Source of the DNA: Arthrobacter pascens
GTDB taxonomy: Bacteria > Actinomycetota > Actinomycetes > Actinomycetales > Micrococcaceae
Assembly (NCBI RefSeq): GCF_030816475.1
Contig: NZ_JAUSXF010000001.1
Span: 1,922,001 to 1,986,000 of the forward strand
Reading direction: 5' to 3'
DNA length: 64,000 nt
The notes beneath the pieces are model-generated. The model ran no database searches, was not told the DNA's origin, and worked only from the letters and a program-made list of their open reading frames with translations. Shown piece after piece: positions 53,306 to 62,926 of this stretch (positions are counted from its first letter, which is position 1; every line of letters starts with the position of its first letter). A program made the position numbers and the translations under genes.

Positions 53306-54187
53306 ATGCCCGCCACTGTCCTCCCGCTGCTGTGCCCCGTCTGCCGGGCACCGCTCAGCTTTGCCGAGTCCGCACCTTCAGTTGCGAGGCCAGCACTGAG
53401 ATGCTGGTCCGGGCATAGTTTCGATGCCGCCAAACAAGGGTATTTCAACCTGCTCGTCGGCAAGGGAACGGTCTTCGAGGCTGATACGTCTGACATGGTT
53501 GCGGCCCGGTCCGCCTTTCTCCAAAGGGGTCATTACCTCCCGCTGGCAGAAGCCGTTGCAGGCGCCGTCGCGCCGGTCCTGCACGGGGGCGCCCCCACCG
53601 TCCTGGATTCCGGAACCGGGACGGGCCACTACCTCAGGGTGCTGCTGGACCGGTTGGACGCGGACGCTGCCAGCGTCACCGCCGTCGGGCTGGACATCTC
53701 AAAGTACGCACTGAGGCGGGCAGCGCGTCTCAACCCGGAAGCCATCAACCTGGCCTGCGATGTGTGGCAGCCGCTTCCGGTGGCAGACGCAGCCGTCGAC
53801 GCCGTCACGGTGATTTTTGCGCCCCGCAACGCGGCCGAATTCGCCAGGGTCCTCCGCCCGGACGGCCGGCTTGTAATTGTCACCCCGCGGCCCGGCCACC
53901 TGGCCTCCCTGGCAGGGCAAACCGGCATGCTCGGGATTGGATCGGACAAGGACGACAGGCTGGCGGATTCGATGTCACACCATTTCGTGGTCCAAACGGC
54001 CGCTGATCTTGATATTCCCATGATCCTGACCCGCGGTGAGGCAGCGGACCTGGCCTTCATGGGACCGGCGGGACATCATATGGACCGTGCCGAAATTGTT
54101 GGGAAGCTTGATGGACTGCCCCCGGCCATTGAGGTGGAAGCCCGGTTCCGGATAACCGTCTTCAGTCCCGTCAGGCGCGCGGGGTAA
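53306..54187 (+). CDS. RlmA-type 23S rRNA (guanine-N1) methyltransferase
   Basis: 293-residue methyltransferase with the RlmA N-terminal zinc site (CPVC, then CWSGH) and SFDAAKQGYFNLL linker, followed by a Rossmann core with DSGTGTGHYL. RlmAI/II modify G745 or G748 of 23S rRNA; the II type confers tylosin resistance in producers. Which base is modified here cannot be told. ATG at 53306 has GGAG close upstream (three bases); ATG at 53297 is an alternative. Confidence 0.85.
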   Translation: MPATVLPLLCPVCRAPLSFAESAPSVARPALRCWSGHSFDAAKQGYFNLLVGKGTVFEADTSDMVAARSAFLQRGHYLPLAEAVAGAVAPVLHGGAPTVLDSGTGTGHYLRVLLDRLDADAASVTAVGLDISKYALRRAARLNPEAINLACDVWQPLPVADAAVDAVTVIFAPRNAAEFARVLRPDGRLVIVTPRPGHLASLAGQTGMLGIGSDKDDRLADSMSHHFVVQTAADLDIPMILTRGEAADLAFMGPAGHHMDRAEIVGKLDGLPPAIEVEARFRITVFSPVRRAG

Positions 54188-54321
54188 CGACTTGGCCACT
54201 ATCCGGGAGCGGTACCTCGCTTTCCGCCGCCCCTACCGTGTTCGGACTAGGATGGAAGGACAGTTACCGTAGGGCCTGCCGCCGCGGCACGCAGGCCGGA
54301 CGGAGGGCGAAGGGGGACAGA

Positions 54322-54786
54322 ATGTTTGAATGGCTGGGCGGAAACTGGTGGGCATTGTGGCTCACTGTTTTCCTCGCTTTCGCGGTGATCGAGATGATCA
54401 CCCTCGACTTGTTCTTCATCATGCTCGGCGGCGGAACGCTGGCTGCCCTCGTCGCGGATTTTGCCGGAGCGGACCTCTGGCTGCAGATCATCGTCTTCTG
54501 TGTCGTGTCCCTGCTGATGATCGCGTTTGTCCGCCCGGTGGCCCTCAGCCACCTGAAAAAAGGACCTTCCGAGCAACGCACCAACGTGGACCGGCTCATC
54601 GGCGAGCAGGCCCTCGTGATGGAGCCTGTCAGCCCGATGGGCGGCCTCGTGAAGATCGGCGGCGACGTCTGGAGTGCACGCTCCGAAAGCGGCGCCCTGG
54701 CCGCCGGCCAAAAGGTAGTGGTCTCAGCAATTGACGGAGCGACGGCGGTCGTCTCCGCCCGGCCGGAAACCGCCAACCCGTCCTAG
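54322..54786 (+). CDS. NfeD family membrane protein
   Basis: 154-residue NfeD-like protein with two to three N-terminal helices (WWALWLTVFLAFAVIEMITL, LFFIMLGGGTLAALVA, LWLQIIVFCVVSLLMIAF) and a C-terminal OB-fold (LIGEQALVMEPVSPMGGLVKIGGDVWSA). AAGGGGG precedes the ATG. It forms an operon with the SPFH gene 37 bases downstream; NfeD and SPFH proteins act together in membrane microdomain organisation or quality control. Confidence 0.92.
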   Translation: MFEWLGGNWWALWLTVFLAFAVIEMITLDLFFIMLGGGTLAALVADFAGADLWLQIIVFCVVSLLMIAFVRPVALSHLKKGPSEQRTNVDRLIGEQALVMEPVSPMGGLVKIGGDVWSARSESGALAAGQKVVVSAIDGATAVVSARPETANPS

Positions 54787-54823
54787 ATACAGCTTCACTA
54801 ACAACTGGGGAATAAGGAGATGT

Positions 54824-55762
54824 ATGGATAACGCTGGAGGTGCCGCGGTGGCCATTGTGCTGGTGGTCCTGATTGTGTTCGTGATTATTGTCCTGGTCCG
54901 CTCCGTGCGTATCATTCCGCAGGCGAGGGCCGGAGTTGTTGAGCGGCTGGGCAAGTACCAGAGGACGCTTAATCCCGGCCTGACCATCCTGATCCCCTTT
55001 GTGGACCGGCTCCTGCCGCTCCTGGATCTGCGGGAGCAGGTGGTGTCCTTCCCACCTCAGCCGGTCATCACCGAGGACAACCTGGTGGTGTCGATTGACA
55101 CAGTGGTCTATTTCCAGGTCACCGATCCCCGTGCGGCCACCTACGAGATTGCCAACTACATCCAGGCCGTGGAGCAGCTGACAACCACCACGCTGCGTAA
55201 CGTCGTGGGCGGATTGAACCTGGAAGAGGCATTGACCTCCCGGGACCAGATCAACGGGCAGCTTCGGGGGGTTCTCGACGAGGCGACCGGCCGGTGGGGC
55301 ATTCGTGTTTCACGGGTTGAACTGAAGGCCATCGATCCACCGCACTCCATCCAGGATTCAATGGAGAAGCAGATGCGGGCCGAGCGTGATCGCCGTGCTG
55401 CCATCCTTACCGCCGAAGGCACGAAGCAGTCAGCCATCCTGACTGCCGAGGGCCAGCGGCAGGCGTCAATCCTTGCCGCTGAGGGTGATGCCAAGGCGGC
55501 CATCCTGCGCGCCGACGGTGAGGCGCAGGCCATCCAAAAGGTCTTCGACGCCATTCACAAGGGAAACCCCGACCAGAAGCTGCTGGCTTACCAGTACCTG
55601 CAGACGCTTCCCAAGCTGGCCGAGGGGTCATCCAACAAGCTGTGGATCATTCCAAGCGAGGTCGGCGAGGCCCTTAAAGGCATCGGAAACGCCTTGGGGG
55701 GCACTAACCCTGATCCGCGCAGCGGCGGATTGTTCGACGACGAACCCGTCAACCAGCCGTAA
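54824..55762 (+). CDS. SPFH/Band 7 (stomatin-like) membrane protein
   Basis: 312-residue protein with one N-terminal helix (AVAIVLVVLIVFVIIVLVRS) and a Band 7 domain (about 30-190: IIPQARAGVVERLGKYQRTL, VVYFQVTDPRAATYEI, IDPPHSIQDSMEKQMRAERDRR). An Ala/Glu-rich coiled coil with repeated ILTAEG/ILAAEG units follows (about 200-240). It likely oligomerises at the membrane with the NfeD partner encoded just upstream. AAGGAG lies four bases before the ATG. Confidence 0.94.
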   Translation: MDNAGGAAVAIVLVVLIVFVIIVLVRSVRIIPQARAGVVERLGKYQRTLNPGLTILIPFVDRLLPLLDLREQVVSFPPQPVITEDNLVVSIDTVVYFQVTDPRAATYEIANYIQAVEQLTTTTLRNVVGGLNLEEALTSRDQINGQLRGVLDEATGRWGIRVSRVELKAIDPPHSIQDSMEKQMRAERDRRAAILTAEGTKQSAILTAEGQRQASILAAEGDAKAAILRADGEAQAIQKVFDAIHKGNPDQKLLAYQYLQTLPKLAEGSSNKLWIIPSEVGEALKGIGNALGGTNPDPRSGGLFDDEPVNQP

Positions 55763-55793
55763 TCCCGACAGCGGAGCCCGGTCTGGACAGATC

Positions 55794-55829
55794 GGGAGGG
55801 GGCCTTCACTTGGGTGAAGGCCCCCTCCC
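55794..55829 (+). terminator. Terminator after SPFH gene
   Basis: GGGAGGGGGCCTTCAC and GTGAAGGCCCCCTCCC form a 16-bp perfect stem with a TTGG loop, followed by CTGTTTCTG. It lies 31 bases after the stop codon. Confidence 0.88.
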
Positions 55830-55884
55830 CTGTTTCTGCCGCTCTTGGCCCGAGACGTCCCGCGGGTTGAGCGGGCAGGAAATT

Positions 55885-55913
55885 TTGTCTCCAGGTCCAT
55901 AATCCCGTATAAT
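55885..55913 (+). promoter_or_regulatory. Housekeeping-type promoter upstream of rbpA
   Basis: TTGTCT (55885-55890), a 17-base spacer and TATAAT (55908-55913) make a strong SigA-like promoter, giving a 5' leader of about 150 bases for rbpA. Confidence 0.65.
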
Positions 55914-55944
55914 TGGGTATTTGTCCGGCGGGAGCAGATCCGCT

Positions 55945-55971
55945 GGAACAACAATGCTTCGCAATGCGTTG
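55945..55971 (+). promoter_or_regulatory. SigR-like promoter match upstream of rbpA
   Basis: GGAAC (55945-55949), exactly 18 bases, then GTTG (55968-55971) fits the SigR/SigH oxidative-stress promoter pattern GGAA(T/C)-N18-GTT. rbpA is a SigR target in Streptomyces coelicolor, which supports it. Confidence 0.6.
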
Positions 55972-56072
55972 AATCTTATGATGCAGCACAGTGCACACAG
56001 TAGTCCGGCGGCGTTTGGTCGCTGCCGGCTAGCGTGGAGCCCAGCTCCGCGAACCGACCAGAGGGAGAAAAC

Positions 56073-56420
56073 ATGAGCGATCGCAGCCTGCGGGGTATGC
56101 GCCTTGGCGCGCAGAGCATGGAGACCGAGTCGGGCGTTGAGCCGGCTCCGCGTCAGCGTGTCGAGTACAGGTGCGAGGACGGCGAGCAGGTCTTCGTTAC
56201 CTTCTCCTCGGAAGCGGAAATCCCGCCGGTGTGGGTTTCCAAGACCGGCAAGGAAGCGCTCCTGGTTGACGGTGAACGCCCGGACACCAGCAATGAGAAG
56301 GCTGTCCGTACGCACTGGGACATGCTGCTGGAAAGGCGATCCCTCCCCGAGCTTGAGCAGATCCTTGAGGACCGGTTGACCATCCTGCGTGAACGCCGTG
56401 GCGAACGGCGCAGCGCCTAG
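56073..56420 (+). CDS. rbpA: RNA polymerase-binding protein RbpA
   Basis: Actinobacterial transcription factor of 115 residues that binds RNA polymerase and group 1/2 sigma factors and stabilises open complexes. The N-terminal tail (SLRGMRLGAQSME), the core domain beginning VEYRCEDGEQVFVTFS and the C-terminal sigma-interaction helix (THWDMLLERRSLPELEQIL) are all recognisable. The core has one Cys where streptomycete RbpA has a zinc set, so zinc is probably not bound. AGGGAG precedes ATG 56073. Confidence 0.95.
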   Translation: MSDRSLRGMRLGAQSMETESGVEPAPRQRVEYRCEDGEQVFVTFSSEAEIPPVWVSKTGKEALLVDGERPDTSNEKAVRTHWDMLLERRSLPELEQILEDRLTILRERRGERRSA

Positions 56421-56477
56421 TCTTCAACTGACGCTTGACCTTCAACTGACGCTTGACCGGGCCAGCCCCAGCAACTG

Positions 56478-56523
56478 AAAGGGCCGCCCCTGCACCATAG
56501 TTACGGTGCAGGGGCGGCCCTTT
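56478..56523. terminator. Bidirectional terminator between rbpA and mannosyltransferase gene
   Basis: AAAGGGCCGCCCCTGCACC (56478-56496) and GGTGCAGGGGCGGCCCTTT (56505-56523) form a perfect 19-bp stem with an eight-base loop and A/T ends on both sides. It lies between convergent genes. Confidence 0.9.
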
Positions 56524-56532
56524 TAGCTTGGG

Positions 56533-57276
56533 TTACGCTTCGTCGGCAGGCTTCTTGCCGGTCAACTTGGCCCAGCGGGCCGCGAGGCCCCATTTGGTCA
56601 CATTGATCATCGCCTCGACAACAATGTTGCCGCTCATTTTGGAGGCACCGAGCTCGCGCTCCACGAACGTGATGGGGCGCTCCTCGATCCTGAGCCCCAT
56701 CTTTGCCACGCGCCACGCCAGGTCAACCTGGAAGCCGTAGCCCACCGAGTCCACCTGGTCCAGGTTCAGCTTCTCGAGAGTGGTCCTGCGGAAGGCGCGG
56801 TATCCGCCTGTCACGTCCTTGATCTTCAGGCCGAGCATGAGGCGTGCGTAAGTGCTGCCGATCCGGGAAATCGCCTGGCGGTAAAGCGGCCAGTTCACCA
56901 CGCTGCCACCTGCCACCCAGCGGGAGCCCATGGCCAGGTCGGCGCCCTGCTCCACGGCTTCCAGCAACTGGGGAAGCTGCTCGGGCTGGTGTGAACCGTC
57001 CGCGTCCATTTCCACGAGGATGTCATACCCCTCGTCCAATCCCCAGCGGAATCCGGCGATGTAGGCGGCGCCCAGGCCTTCCTTGCCCTTGCGGTGCAGT
57101 ACGTGGACCTGGCCGTCTTCGGCAGCGATGCCGTCAGCCAGCTGGCCGGTGCCGTCCGGGCTGTTGTCGTCCACTACCAGAACGTCCGACGCCGGTACCG
57201 CCGCCCGGAGGCGTTGAAGTGTCTTGGGCAGCGATTCCAGCTCGTTGTAAGTGGGAATGATGGTAAGGACGCGCAC
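56533..57276 (-). CDS. Polyprenol monophosphomannose synthase (GT2)
   Basis: Family 2 glycosyltransferase of 247 residues that transfers mannose from GDP-mannose to polyprenyl phosphate, making the donor for lipoglycan and protein O-mannosylation. Conserved motifs: LTIIPTYNELESLP, VVDDNSPDGTG, the DxD-type MDADGSH and a C-terminal FVERELGASKMS. It matches the Ppm1 catalytic domain; the separate N-acyltransferase domain seen in mycobacteria is not attached. Confidence 0.92.
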   Translation of the reverse strand: MRVLTIIPTYNELESLPKTLQRLRAAVPASDVLVVDDNSPDGTGQLADGIAAEDGQVHVLHRKGKEGLGAAYIAGFRWGLDEGYDILVEMDADGSHQPEQLPQLLEAVEQGADLAMGSRWVAGGSVVNWPLYRQAISRIGSTYARLMLGLKIKDVTGGYRAFRRTTLEKLNLDQVDSVGYGFQVDLAWRVAKMGLRIEERPITFVERELGASKMSGNIVVEAMINVTKWGLAARWAKLTGKKPADEA

Positions 57277-57382
57277 TGGGAGCCTTTCCTGGATGGGAGC
57301 GGTCGGAGCGACTGATGCACAGCCGGTGGGCTGGCTGACAGGCGCAACTACCTATTATAGGGTGATGCCCTGCCCGGCATCC

Positions 57383-59041
57383 TCAGGAGCGTAATGCGGG
57401 ACTGGCAAACAGCTCCTCGCCATCGCGCACTGTCTGAAGGCAGACAGGATCGCGGCCCGTGTCCAGGGCCGGCAGCAGGGGTGTGCGTGCCCTGGGATCT
57501 GTGCTCCAGGACTGTACCCGGCCGTCCGCCACCTGGACCATGAGTTCCTCCGCGTCCCATACCGCGAAACTTGCCAGCGAACCCGGGACGAGCTGTCCTG
57601 CCATCGGATTATGGTACTTCGCGGCCCGCCACCCGGCGCGGGTGTGCCCAAGGAATGCCGCCCTTGCCGAGATCCGCTCCTCCTGGTTGTTGTGTTCGAG
57701 GCATGCCCGGACGCTGGACCAGGGCAGCAGCTGCGTGACCGGGCTGTCACTGCCGAAACAGATGGGAACTCCTGCCGAGTAGAAGGAAGCGAACGGATTC
57801 ATGGCCCGGCTTCGGCTGCCAAGGCGCTGGTCGTAGAGCCCGCCGACCGCACCCCAGGCAGCGTCGAATCCGGGTTGGGCACTGACTGTGATCGAATAGT
57901 GTGCGAGCCGTTCCACGGCGCGGGCATCAGCCATTTCGACGTGTTCAAAACGGTGACCGGCAGCACGGATCCTTTGGTCACCAACTTCGGCTGCAGCGAG
58001 GTCAAGGGCGTCCAGCGCCGCGTCCAGGCCGGCGTCGCCAATCACATGGAATCCGCCCTGGACGCCAAGCAGCGAGCAGGCCGCCAAATGCGCGGCGGCC
58101 TCTTCCACGGAAAGGTACAGGGTGCCGCGCTCCCCCGGTGAATCACTGTAGTCCGACCGGAGGGCCGCCGTCCGGGAGCCGATAGAGCCGTCTATGTTCA
58201 AATCGCCGGCAAGGCCTTGCACGCTGACACCAAGCCCATTTAGGACTTCCCGGGCGTGCTCCTCGCTGCCGACCAAGGACCCCCAGTACGGCAGTACTTC
58301 GGGCACAGCTCCGTCGTCATGCCCGAGGTTCCAGGAAGCAGCAATGCGGAGATCGGATAGCCCGCCGATGTGTGGTCCCGCCATTTCGACGACGGCAACG
58401 TACCCGTTCTCGGCGGCGTTCCCGAGCGCCCGCTTCTGGTACGCCCGCAGGGCATCATCGGGAAGGCGGCGTGTGGACTGGCGTGCTGCCGTGTGGGCGG
58501 CACGCTTGACCTGGCTCCCGGCAGAGAAGCCGTCGAGGCCCGCAAGGCCCGCGCTGGCCGCAAGCGAGGAGGAGACCAATGCCGAATGGACGTCCACCCT
58601 GGATAAGTACACAGGCCTGCCGCCAGCAGCCCGCTCGAGCTCGTCAGCGCTTGGCAGGGCAGGATCATCCCAGGTGGACTCGTCCCAGCCATGCCCCAAC
58701 ACAGGCCCCTGGGACGTTGACGAGGCCACGGCATCCAGCAGTTGCCCGGCGGAGCGCACCGCACCCAACTGCAGCGAATCCAGCGCTATGCCTGTTTCGG
58801 TGAGGTGGAGGTGGGAGTCGACGAATCCCGGCGCCACCAGTGCTCCGCGGAGATCGATGATCTCCATGGAATCGTCGGCGATGGATGAAGCCGCCTGTTC
58901 CGAGCCCACCCAGGCGACGGTGCCGCCGTCGACCAGCATGGCAGTGGCGAACGGGTCCGCGGCGGTGTAAACCGAACCGTTGCGGTAGAGCACCACATTC
59001 CGCTTGTTCGAGGTCGGATCGGAAGAAGGTGCATGGGTCAT
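57383..59041 (-). CDS. Amidohydrolase family 3 protein (YtcJ-like)
   Basis: 552-residue metal-dependent hydrolase with the amidohydrolase_3 layout. The N-terminal composite domain ends at GALVAPGFVDSHLHL (metal-binding HxH), with further elements GHGWDEST, FHVIGDAGLDAALDAL (His ligand), RFEHVEMAD and a late GSDSPVTQLLPW (catalytic Asp). The substrate is unknown; this family includes N-substituted formamide deformylases. It is leftward, 63 bases upstream of helY's 3' end. Confidence 0.88.
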   Translation of the reverse strand: MTHAPSSDPTSNKRNVVLYRNGSVYTAADPFATAMLVDGGTVAWVGSEQAASSIADDSMEIIDLRGALVAPGFVDSHLHLTETGIALDSLQLGAVRSAGQLLDAVASSTSQGPVLGHGWDESTWDDPALPSADELERAAGGRPVYLSRVDVHSALVSSSLAASAGLAGLDGFSAGSQVKRAAHTAARQSTRRLPDDALRAYQKRALGNAAENGYVAVVEMAGPHIGGLSDLRIAASWNLGHDDGAVPEVLPYWGSLVGSEEHAREVLNGLGVSVQGLAGDLNIDGSIGSRTAALRSDYSDSPGERGTLYLSVEEAAAHLAACSLLGVQGGFHVIGDAGLDAALDALDLAAAEVGDQRIRAAGHRFEHVEMADARAVERLAHYSITVSAQPGFDAAWGAVGGLYDQRLGSRSRAMNPFASFYSAGVPICFGSDSPVTQLLPWSSVRACLEHNNQEERISARAAFLGHTRAGWRAAKYHNPMAGQLVPGSLASFAVWDAEELMVQVADGRVQSWSTDPRARTPLLPALDTGRDPVCLQTVRDGEELFASPALRS

Positions 59042-59103
59042 GCTGGCAAGAACTCCTCAGCGTAGGTGGTGAAAGAGAGCAGGGGGAAATCAGGACGGGC
59101 GAA

Positions 59104-62061
59104 TCACAGGACGGAGGAGTATGCCACCACGCCGCGCCGCACCAGGGATATGGCTTCGGAGCACAGCCTGGCCAGGCGTGGCTCAAGCCCGGGGATCTTG
59201 GCAAGCTGGTCGAGGAGGTCAATGACCTGCTTGACCCACCGGACAAAGTCACCGGCGGCCAGGTCAGTCCCGTTGAGCACTTCCTGGAGGTGCCTTCCCC
59301 GGGCCCATTTGTACATGGGCCACACCAGCCCAAGCTCGGGTTCGCCCGTCAGTGGAAGCTTGTTCTGTTCCTCCACATCCTCCAGTGCGGACCATTCCCG
59401 GATGACCACGTCCACCGACGTTTCAAGGGAAATGCTGGGCATCCTTGGCCTGAGCCCACGGTCCTCACGCTTGGCCTGGTACACCAGGATGCTCGCCAGG
59501 GAGGCCACTTCGGCGGCGTCCAGGTCATTGAAGGCACCGAGCCGGAGTGACTGCGAAATCAGCAGGTCCTTTTCACCGTAGATGCGCCGCAGCCGCTGTC
59601 CGTCCGCGCTGATGACAAGCCGGCCGTCCGCGGAGGGTTCCAGATAACCGTACGTGGAGAGGACATCGCAGACCCGGTCGAACGTCTTGGCGATGGTGTT
59701 GGTCCGGCCTTGGATCTGGCGGACCAAAGCGTCGGTCTCCCTCCGCAGCTTCCACCAGCGCTCGGACCACCGTGCATGGTCCTCACGCTCGCTGCAGCCA
59801 TGACAGGGGTGTGCCCGGAGTGCGCGGCTCAGTTCGGCGATCCGCTTTTCCTGGTTCGGCAGTGCGGTTGCAAGACCGAAGTCGTTGTTGCGGCTGCTGG
59901 TCGGCGCCGGCGGGCGGTTCTCCCGGAGTGCGTTCCTGGCCGACGACGCAAGGTCGCGGCGGGATTTGGGGACCTTCGCGTTGAAGGATTTCGGGATCCG
60001 GATGCGCGTTAGGGGTGCTATGGGCCCTTCAAGGTCGTCCGTGCCGATCCGCCGGAGCTGGTTGTCCAGCGTCAAGACAGCCGGCCGGGGCTCACGGCTG
60101 CTGTGGTCGGAGCTGAGCACAATGGCAGGTCCTGGGGCCCGGCCGCCGGGCACATCCACCACGTCCCCTGGAAGCAACCGCGCAAGGGAATCGTCGTTGA
60201 GGGACTTCCGGGCACGGGACTTCGTACGGGACGTGACATTCTCGGCGTCGGACAGTTCCCGGCGCAACCTGGCATACTCCGTGAAGTCGCCCAGGTGGCA
60301 TGTCATGGACTTCGCATAGCCGGCCAGGGATTCCTCCCGGCTCCGGACCTGCTTGGCGAGGCCAACCACTGAACGGTCCGCCTGGAACTGGGCGAAGGAG
60401 GATTCAAGGATTTCCCTGGCCCTTGTGCGTCCGAACTGCGCCAGGAGGTTGATGCTCATGTTGTATGTGGGCTGGAAGCTTGAATTCAACGGATAGGTGC
60501 GCCTTGACGCCAGGCCCGCCACAGCTGCCGGATCAGTGCCAGGCTGCCAGAGCACCACTGCATGGCCTTCGACGTCGATGCCGCGCCGCCCGGCCCTGCC
60601 GGTCAGCTGCGTATACTCCCCCGCGGTGATGTCCACATGGGCTTCACCGTTGAATTTGTCCAGCTTCTCCAGGACCACCGAACGGGCCGGCATATTGATT
60701 CCCAGGGCCAGGGTTTCAGTGGCGAAAACAGCCTTGATCAGACCTTCGGCGAAGAGTTTCTCCACCACCTCCTTGAACGTCGGAAGCATGCCTGCGTGGT
60801 GCGCGGCGAAACCCCGGAGCAGGCCGTCACGCCAGGTCCAGAACCCCAGGACGTCCAGGTCGTCGGACGGAATGTCCTGGCCGGCCTCGTCAACGCGCTG
60901 AGCGATAATCCGCTGTTCCTTTTCCGTGGTCAGCCACAACCCGGATGAAACGCACTGCGCCACGGCCGCATCGCAACCGGCCCGGGAAAAGATGAAAGTG
61001 ATGGCCGGCAGCAGATCCTGCCGGTCCAGGCTGGCGATCACCTGGGGACGGCTGGCCCTCCGTACGCCGACAGGCTGGGCCCCCTGGGGACCCCTGTCAT
61101 CGCCGCGCTGGCGGTGCTGGCGGCGCTGGCTCCGTCCCCCGTGGCCAAAGCGTCCTTGGAAGCTCTGCTGGCTTTCGCTCCGGGCCATAGCCAGCAGGTC
61201 CGGGTTCACCTCAAACCCCCGTCCTGCCGAGCTGTCCCGGGCCCCGACGGCGACGGGCACAGCCGAAGCCATGCCGTCCTCAGTTTCTGCCGGCGGGGCG
61301 ATTTCATCGAAGGTGGTTTCGCCGGCAAACAGGTCTACGATCTCCCGGCCCACCATGACGTGCTGCCACAACGGCACGGGCCGGTGCTCGGAGACAATGA
61401 TGTCCGTGTCGCCACGCACCGTGTCCAGCCAGGCCCCGAACTCCTCAGCGTTGGACACCGTGGCACTCAGGGACGCCACCTGTACCTCACTGGGAAGGTG
61501 GATGATGACTTCCTCCCAGACCGCGCCGCGGAAGCGGTCCGCGAGGTAGTGCACCTCGTCCATCACGACGAAGCCAAGGTCATCCAACGTGTCGGAATCT
61601 GCATAGAGCATGTTCCGGAGCACTTCAGTGGTCATGACCACCACCGGGGCGTCGCCGTTGATGCTGGTGTCGCCGGTTAGCAGTCCCACATTTTCCGGCC
61701 CGTACTTATCGGAAAGCTCAGTGAACTTCTGGTTGCTCAACGCCTTAATGGGCGTGGTGTAGAAGGCCTTGAGATTCCGCTCCAGGGCCAGGTAGATGGC
61801 GAACTCACCCACGATTGTCTTCCCCGCGCCGGTGGGTGCGGCAACCAGGACTCCCCTGCCGGCCTGCAGGGAAAGGCAGGCCTGGCGCTGGAAGTCGTCA
61901 AGGGCAAAGTCGAGGGTGCGGACAAAACCGCCCAGGTACGTGCCGGCCTCGGCCGTCCGCTCCGCACTGGCCCGGTATCTCTCAGCAGGCGACAGGGGTG
62001 CTGGATCAGTTGGACCGGCAGGGAATGGCCCCGAGGAGAGCGGCCCGGAAATAGAGGACAT
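59104..62061 (-). CDS. helY: DEAD/DEAH box RNA helicase HelY (Ski2-like)
   Basis: 985-residue superfamily 2 helicase. Motif I APTGAGKT, motif II DEVH, motif III SLSATVSNAEEFG and motif VI QLTGRAGRRG are intact. A poorly conserved Arg/Gly/Gln-rich insert sits between the RecA domains (about 305-350). The C-terminal half carries the DSHCT-type domain. It is next to tatC-tatA and a WYL gene, the conserved actinobacterial order near the proteasome/paf region. RNA-processing role inferred from the family. Confidence 0.93.
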   Translation of the reverse strand: MSSISGPLSSGPFPAGPTDPAPLSPAERYRASAERTAEAGTYLGGFVRTLDFALDDFQRQACLSLQAGRGVLVAAPTGAGKTIVGEFAIYLALERNLKAFYTTPIKALSNQKFTELSDKYGPENVGLLTGDTSINGDAPVVVMTTEVLRNMLYADSDTLDDLGFVVMDEVHYLADRFRGAVWEEVIIHLPSEVQVASLSATVSNAEEFGAWLDTVRGDTDIIVSEHRPVPLWQHVMVGREIVDLFAGETTFDEIAPPAETEDGMASAVPVAVGARDSSAGRGFEVNPDLLAMARSESQQSFQGRFGHGGRSQRRQHRQRGDDRGPQGAQPVGVRRASRPQVIASLDRQDLLPAITFIFSRAGCDAAVAQCVSSGLWLTTEKEQRIIAQRVDEAGQDIPSDDLDVLGFWTWRDGLLRGFAAHHAGMLPTFKEVVEKLFAEGLIKAVFATETLALGINMPARSVVLEKLDKFNGEAHVDITAGEYTQLTGRAGRRGIDVEGHAVVLWQPGTDPAAVAGLASRRTYPLNSSFQPTYNMSINLLAQFGRTRAREILESSFAQFQADRSVVGLAKQVRSREESLAGYAKSMTCHLGDFTEYARLRRELSDAENVTSRTKSRARKSLNDDSLARLLPGDVVDVPGGRAPGPAIVLSSDHSSREPRPAVLTLDNQLRRIGTDDLEGPIAPLTRIRIPKSFNAKVPKSRRDLASSARNALRENRPPAPTSSRNNDFGLATALPNQEKRIAELSRALRAHPCHGCSEREDHARWSERWWKLRRETDALVRQIQGRTNTIAKTFDRVCDVLSTYGYLEPSADGRLVISADGQRLRRIYGEKDLLISQSLRLGAFNDLDAAEVASLASILVYQAKREDRGLRPRMPSISLETSVDVVIREWSALEDVEEQNKLPLTGEPELGLVWPMYKWARGRHLQEVLNGTDLAAGDFVRWVKQVIDLLDQLAKIPGLEPRLARLCSEAISLVRRGVVAYSSVL

Positions 62062-62083
62062 AGACCAAGCCTAGTGCCCCGGG

Positions 62084-62920
62084 CTAGAGGTTCTTCAGTT
62101 CGCTGCCCGGCGTCGCGACGTCCGCCGTCGCCTCCGTCTCAGCGGTTTGTTTGGCCACCCGCCGATCGCGTCGTTTGTCATTCATGATGCAGATGCCGAT
62201 GGCAGCAAAATAAAGGACCAGCAGCGGACCTGCGAGCATGAACATCGAGATGGCGTCAGCCCCGGGGGCTGCAACGGCAGATAGAACGAACACCACGAAA
62301 ACCGTAATCCGCCAGGCTTTCAGGATGGTCCGGCCCCTGACCACTCCGGCCATGTTGATGCCCACAAGGACTACCGGAACGAGGAAGGCGAAGCCGAGGA
62401 CCAGCACCATGCGGGTGACGAAGTCGATGTAGTCGCGGGCATCGATGATGTTTGAAAACCCGGCCGGCGTGAACTGGGTAAGCGCACGGACAACCTGGGG
62501 CACCACGAGCCAGCCCGCCCAGATTCCGGTCAGGAACAGCGGCACGGCGGCCGTCATGTAGCCAAGGGTGTAGCGGCGTTCAGTGCTGGTGAGGCCAGGT
62601 GTAATGAACGCCCACAGCTGGTAGATCCAGATCGGGCTGGAGATGACCAGCCCGATGATGAGCGACATCTGCAACTGGAAGTCGAACGCTGAGCCGATGT
62701 TCGAGAAATTGACCGACGAGACGCCGCCGGTCTGCTGGGAGATCCGGTCGACGGGCTCCTTCAACGCCGCCAGCAGCGGATTGTAGACTATCCAGCCGCC
62801 GATGGCGCCGATCAGGATGCCGATGCCGGACTTGATCAGCCGGTTTTTCAGCTCCTTGAGGTGGTCCCAAAGAGCCATCCGACCCTCAGGGTTGGATTTA
62901 CGGCCCCTCGTCAGTGCCAC
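62084..62920 (-). CDS. tatC: Sec-independent protein translocase TatC
   Basis: Core receptor of the twin-arginine export pathway, 278 residues with six transmembrane helices. The conserved N-terminal MALWDHLKELKNRL (MxLxxHLxELRxR family motif) and FxLE-like region are visible, and a charged C-terminal tail follows the last helix. It follows tatA by six bases, forming a tatA-tatC operon. The Tat-signal protein at 31838-33130 would be one client. Confidence 0.95.
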   Translation of the reverse strand: MALTRGRKSNPEGRMALWDHLKELKNRLIKSGIGILIGAIGGWIVYNPLLAALKEPVDRISQQTGGVSSVNFSNIGSAFDFQLQMSLIIGLVISSPIWIYQLWAFITPGLTSTERRYTLGYMTAAVPLFLTGIWAGWLVVPQVVRALTQFTPAGFSNIIDARDYIDFVTRMVLVLGFAFLVPVVLVGINMAGVVRGRTILKAWRITVFVVFVLSAVAAPGADAISMFMLAGPLLVLYFAAIGICIMNDKRRDRRVAKQTAETEATADVATPGSELKNL

Positions 62921-62926
62921 CTGTCG

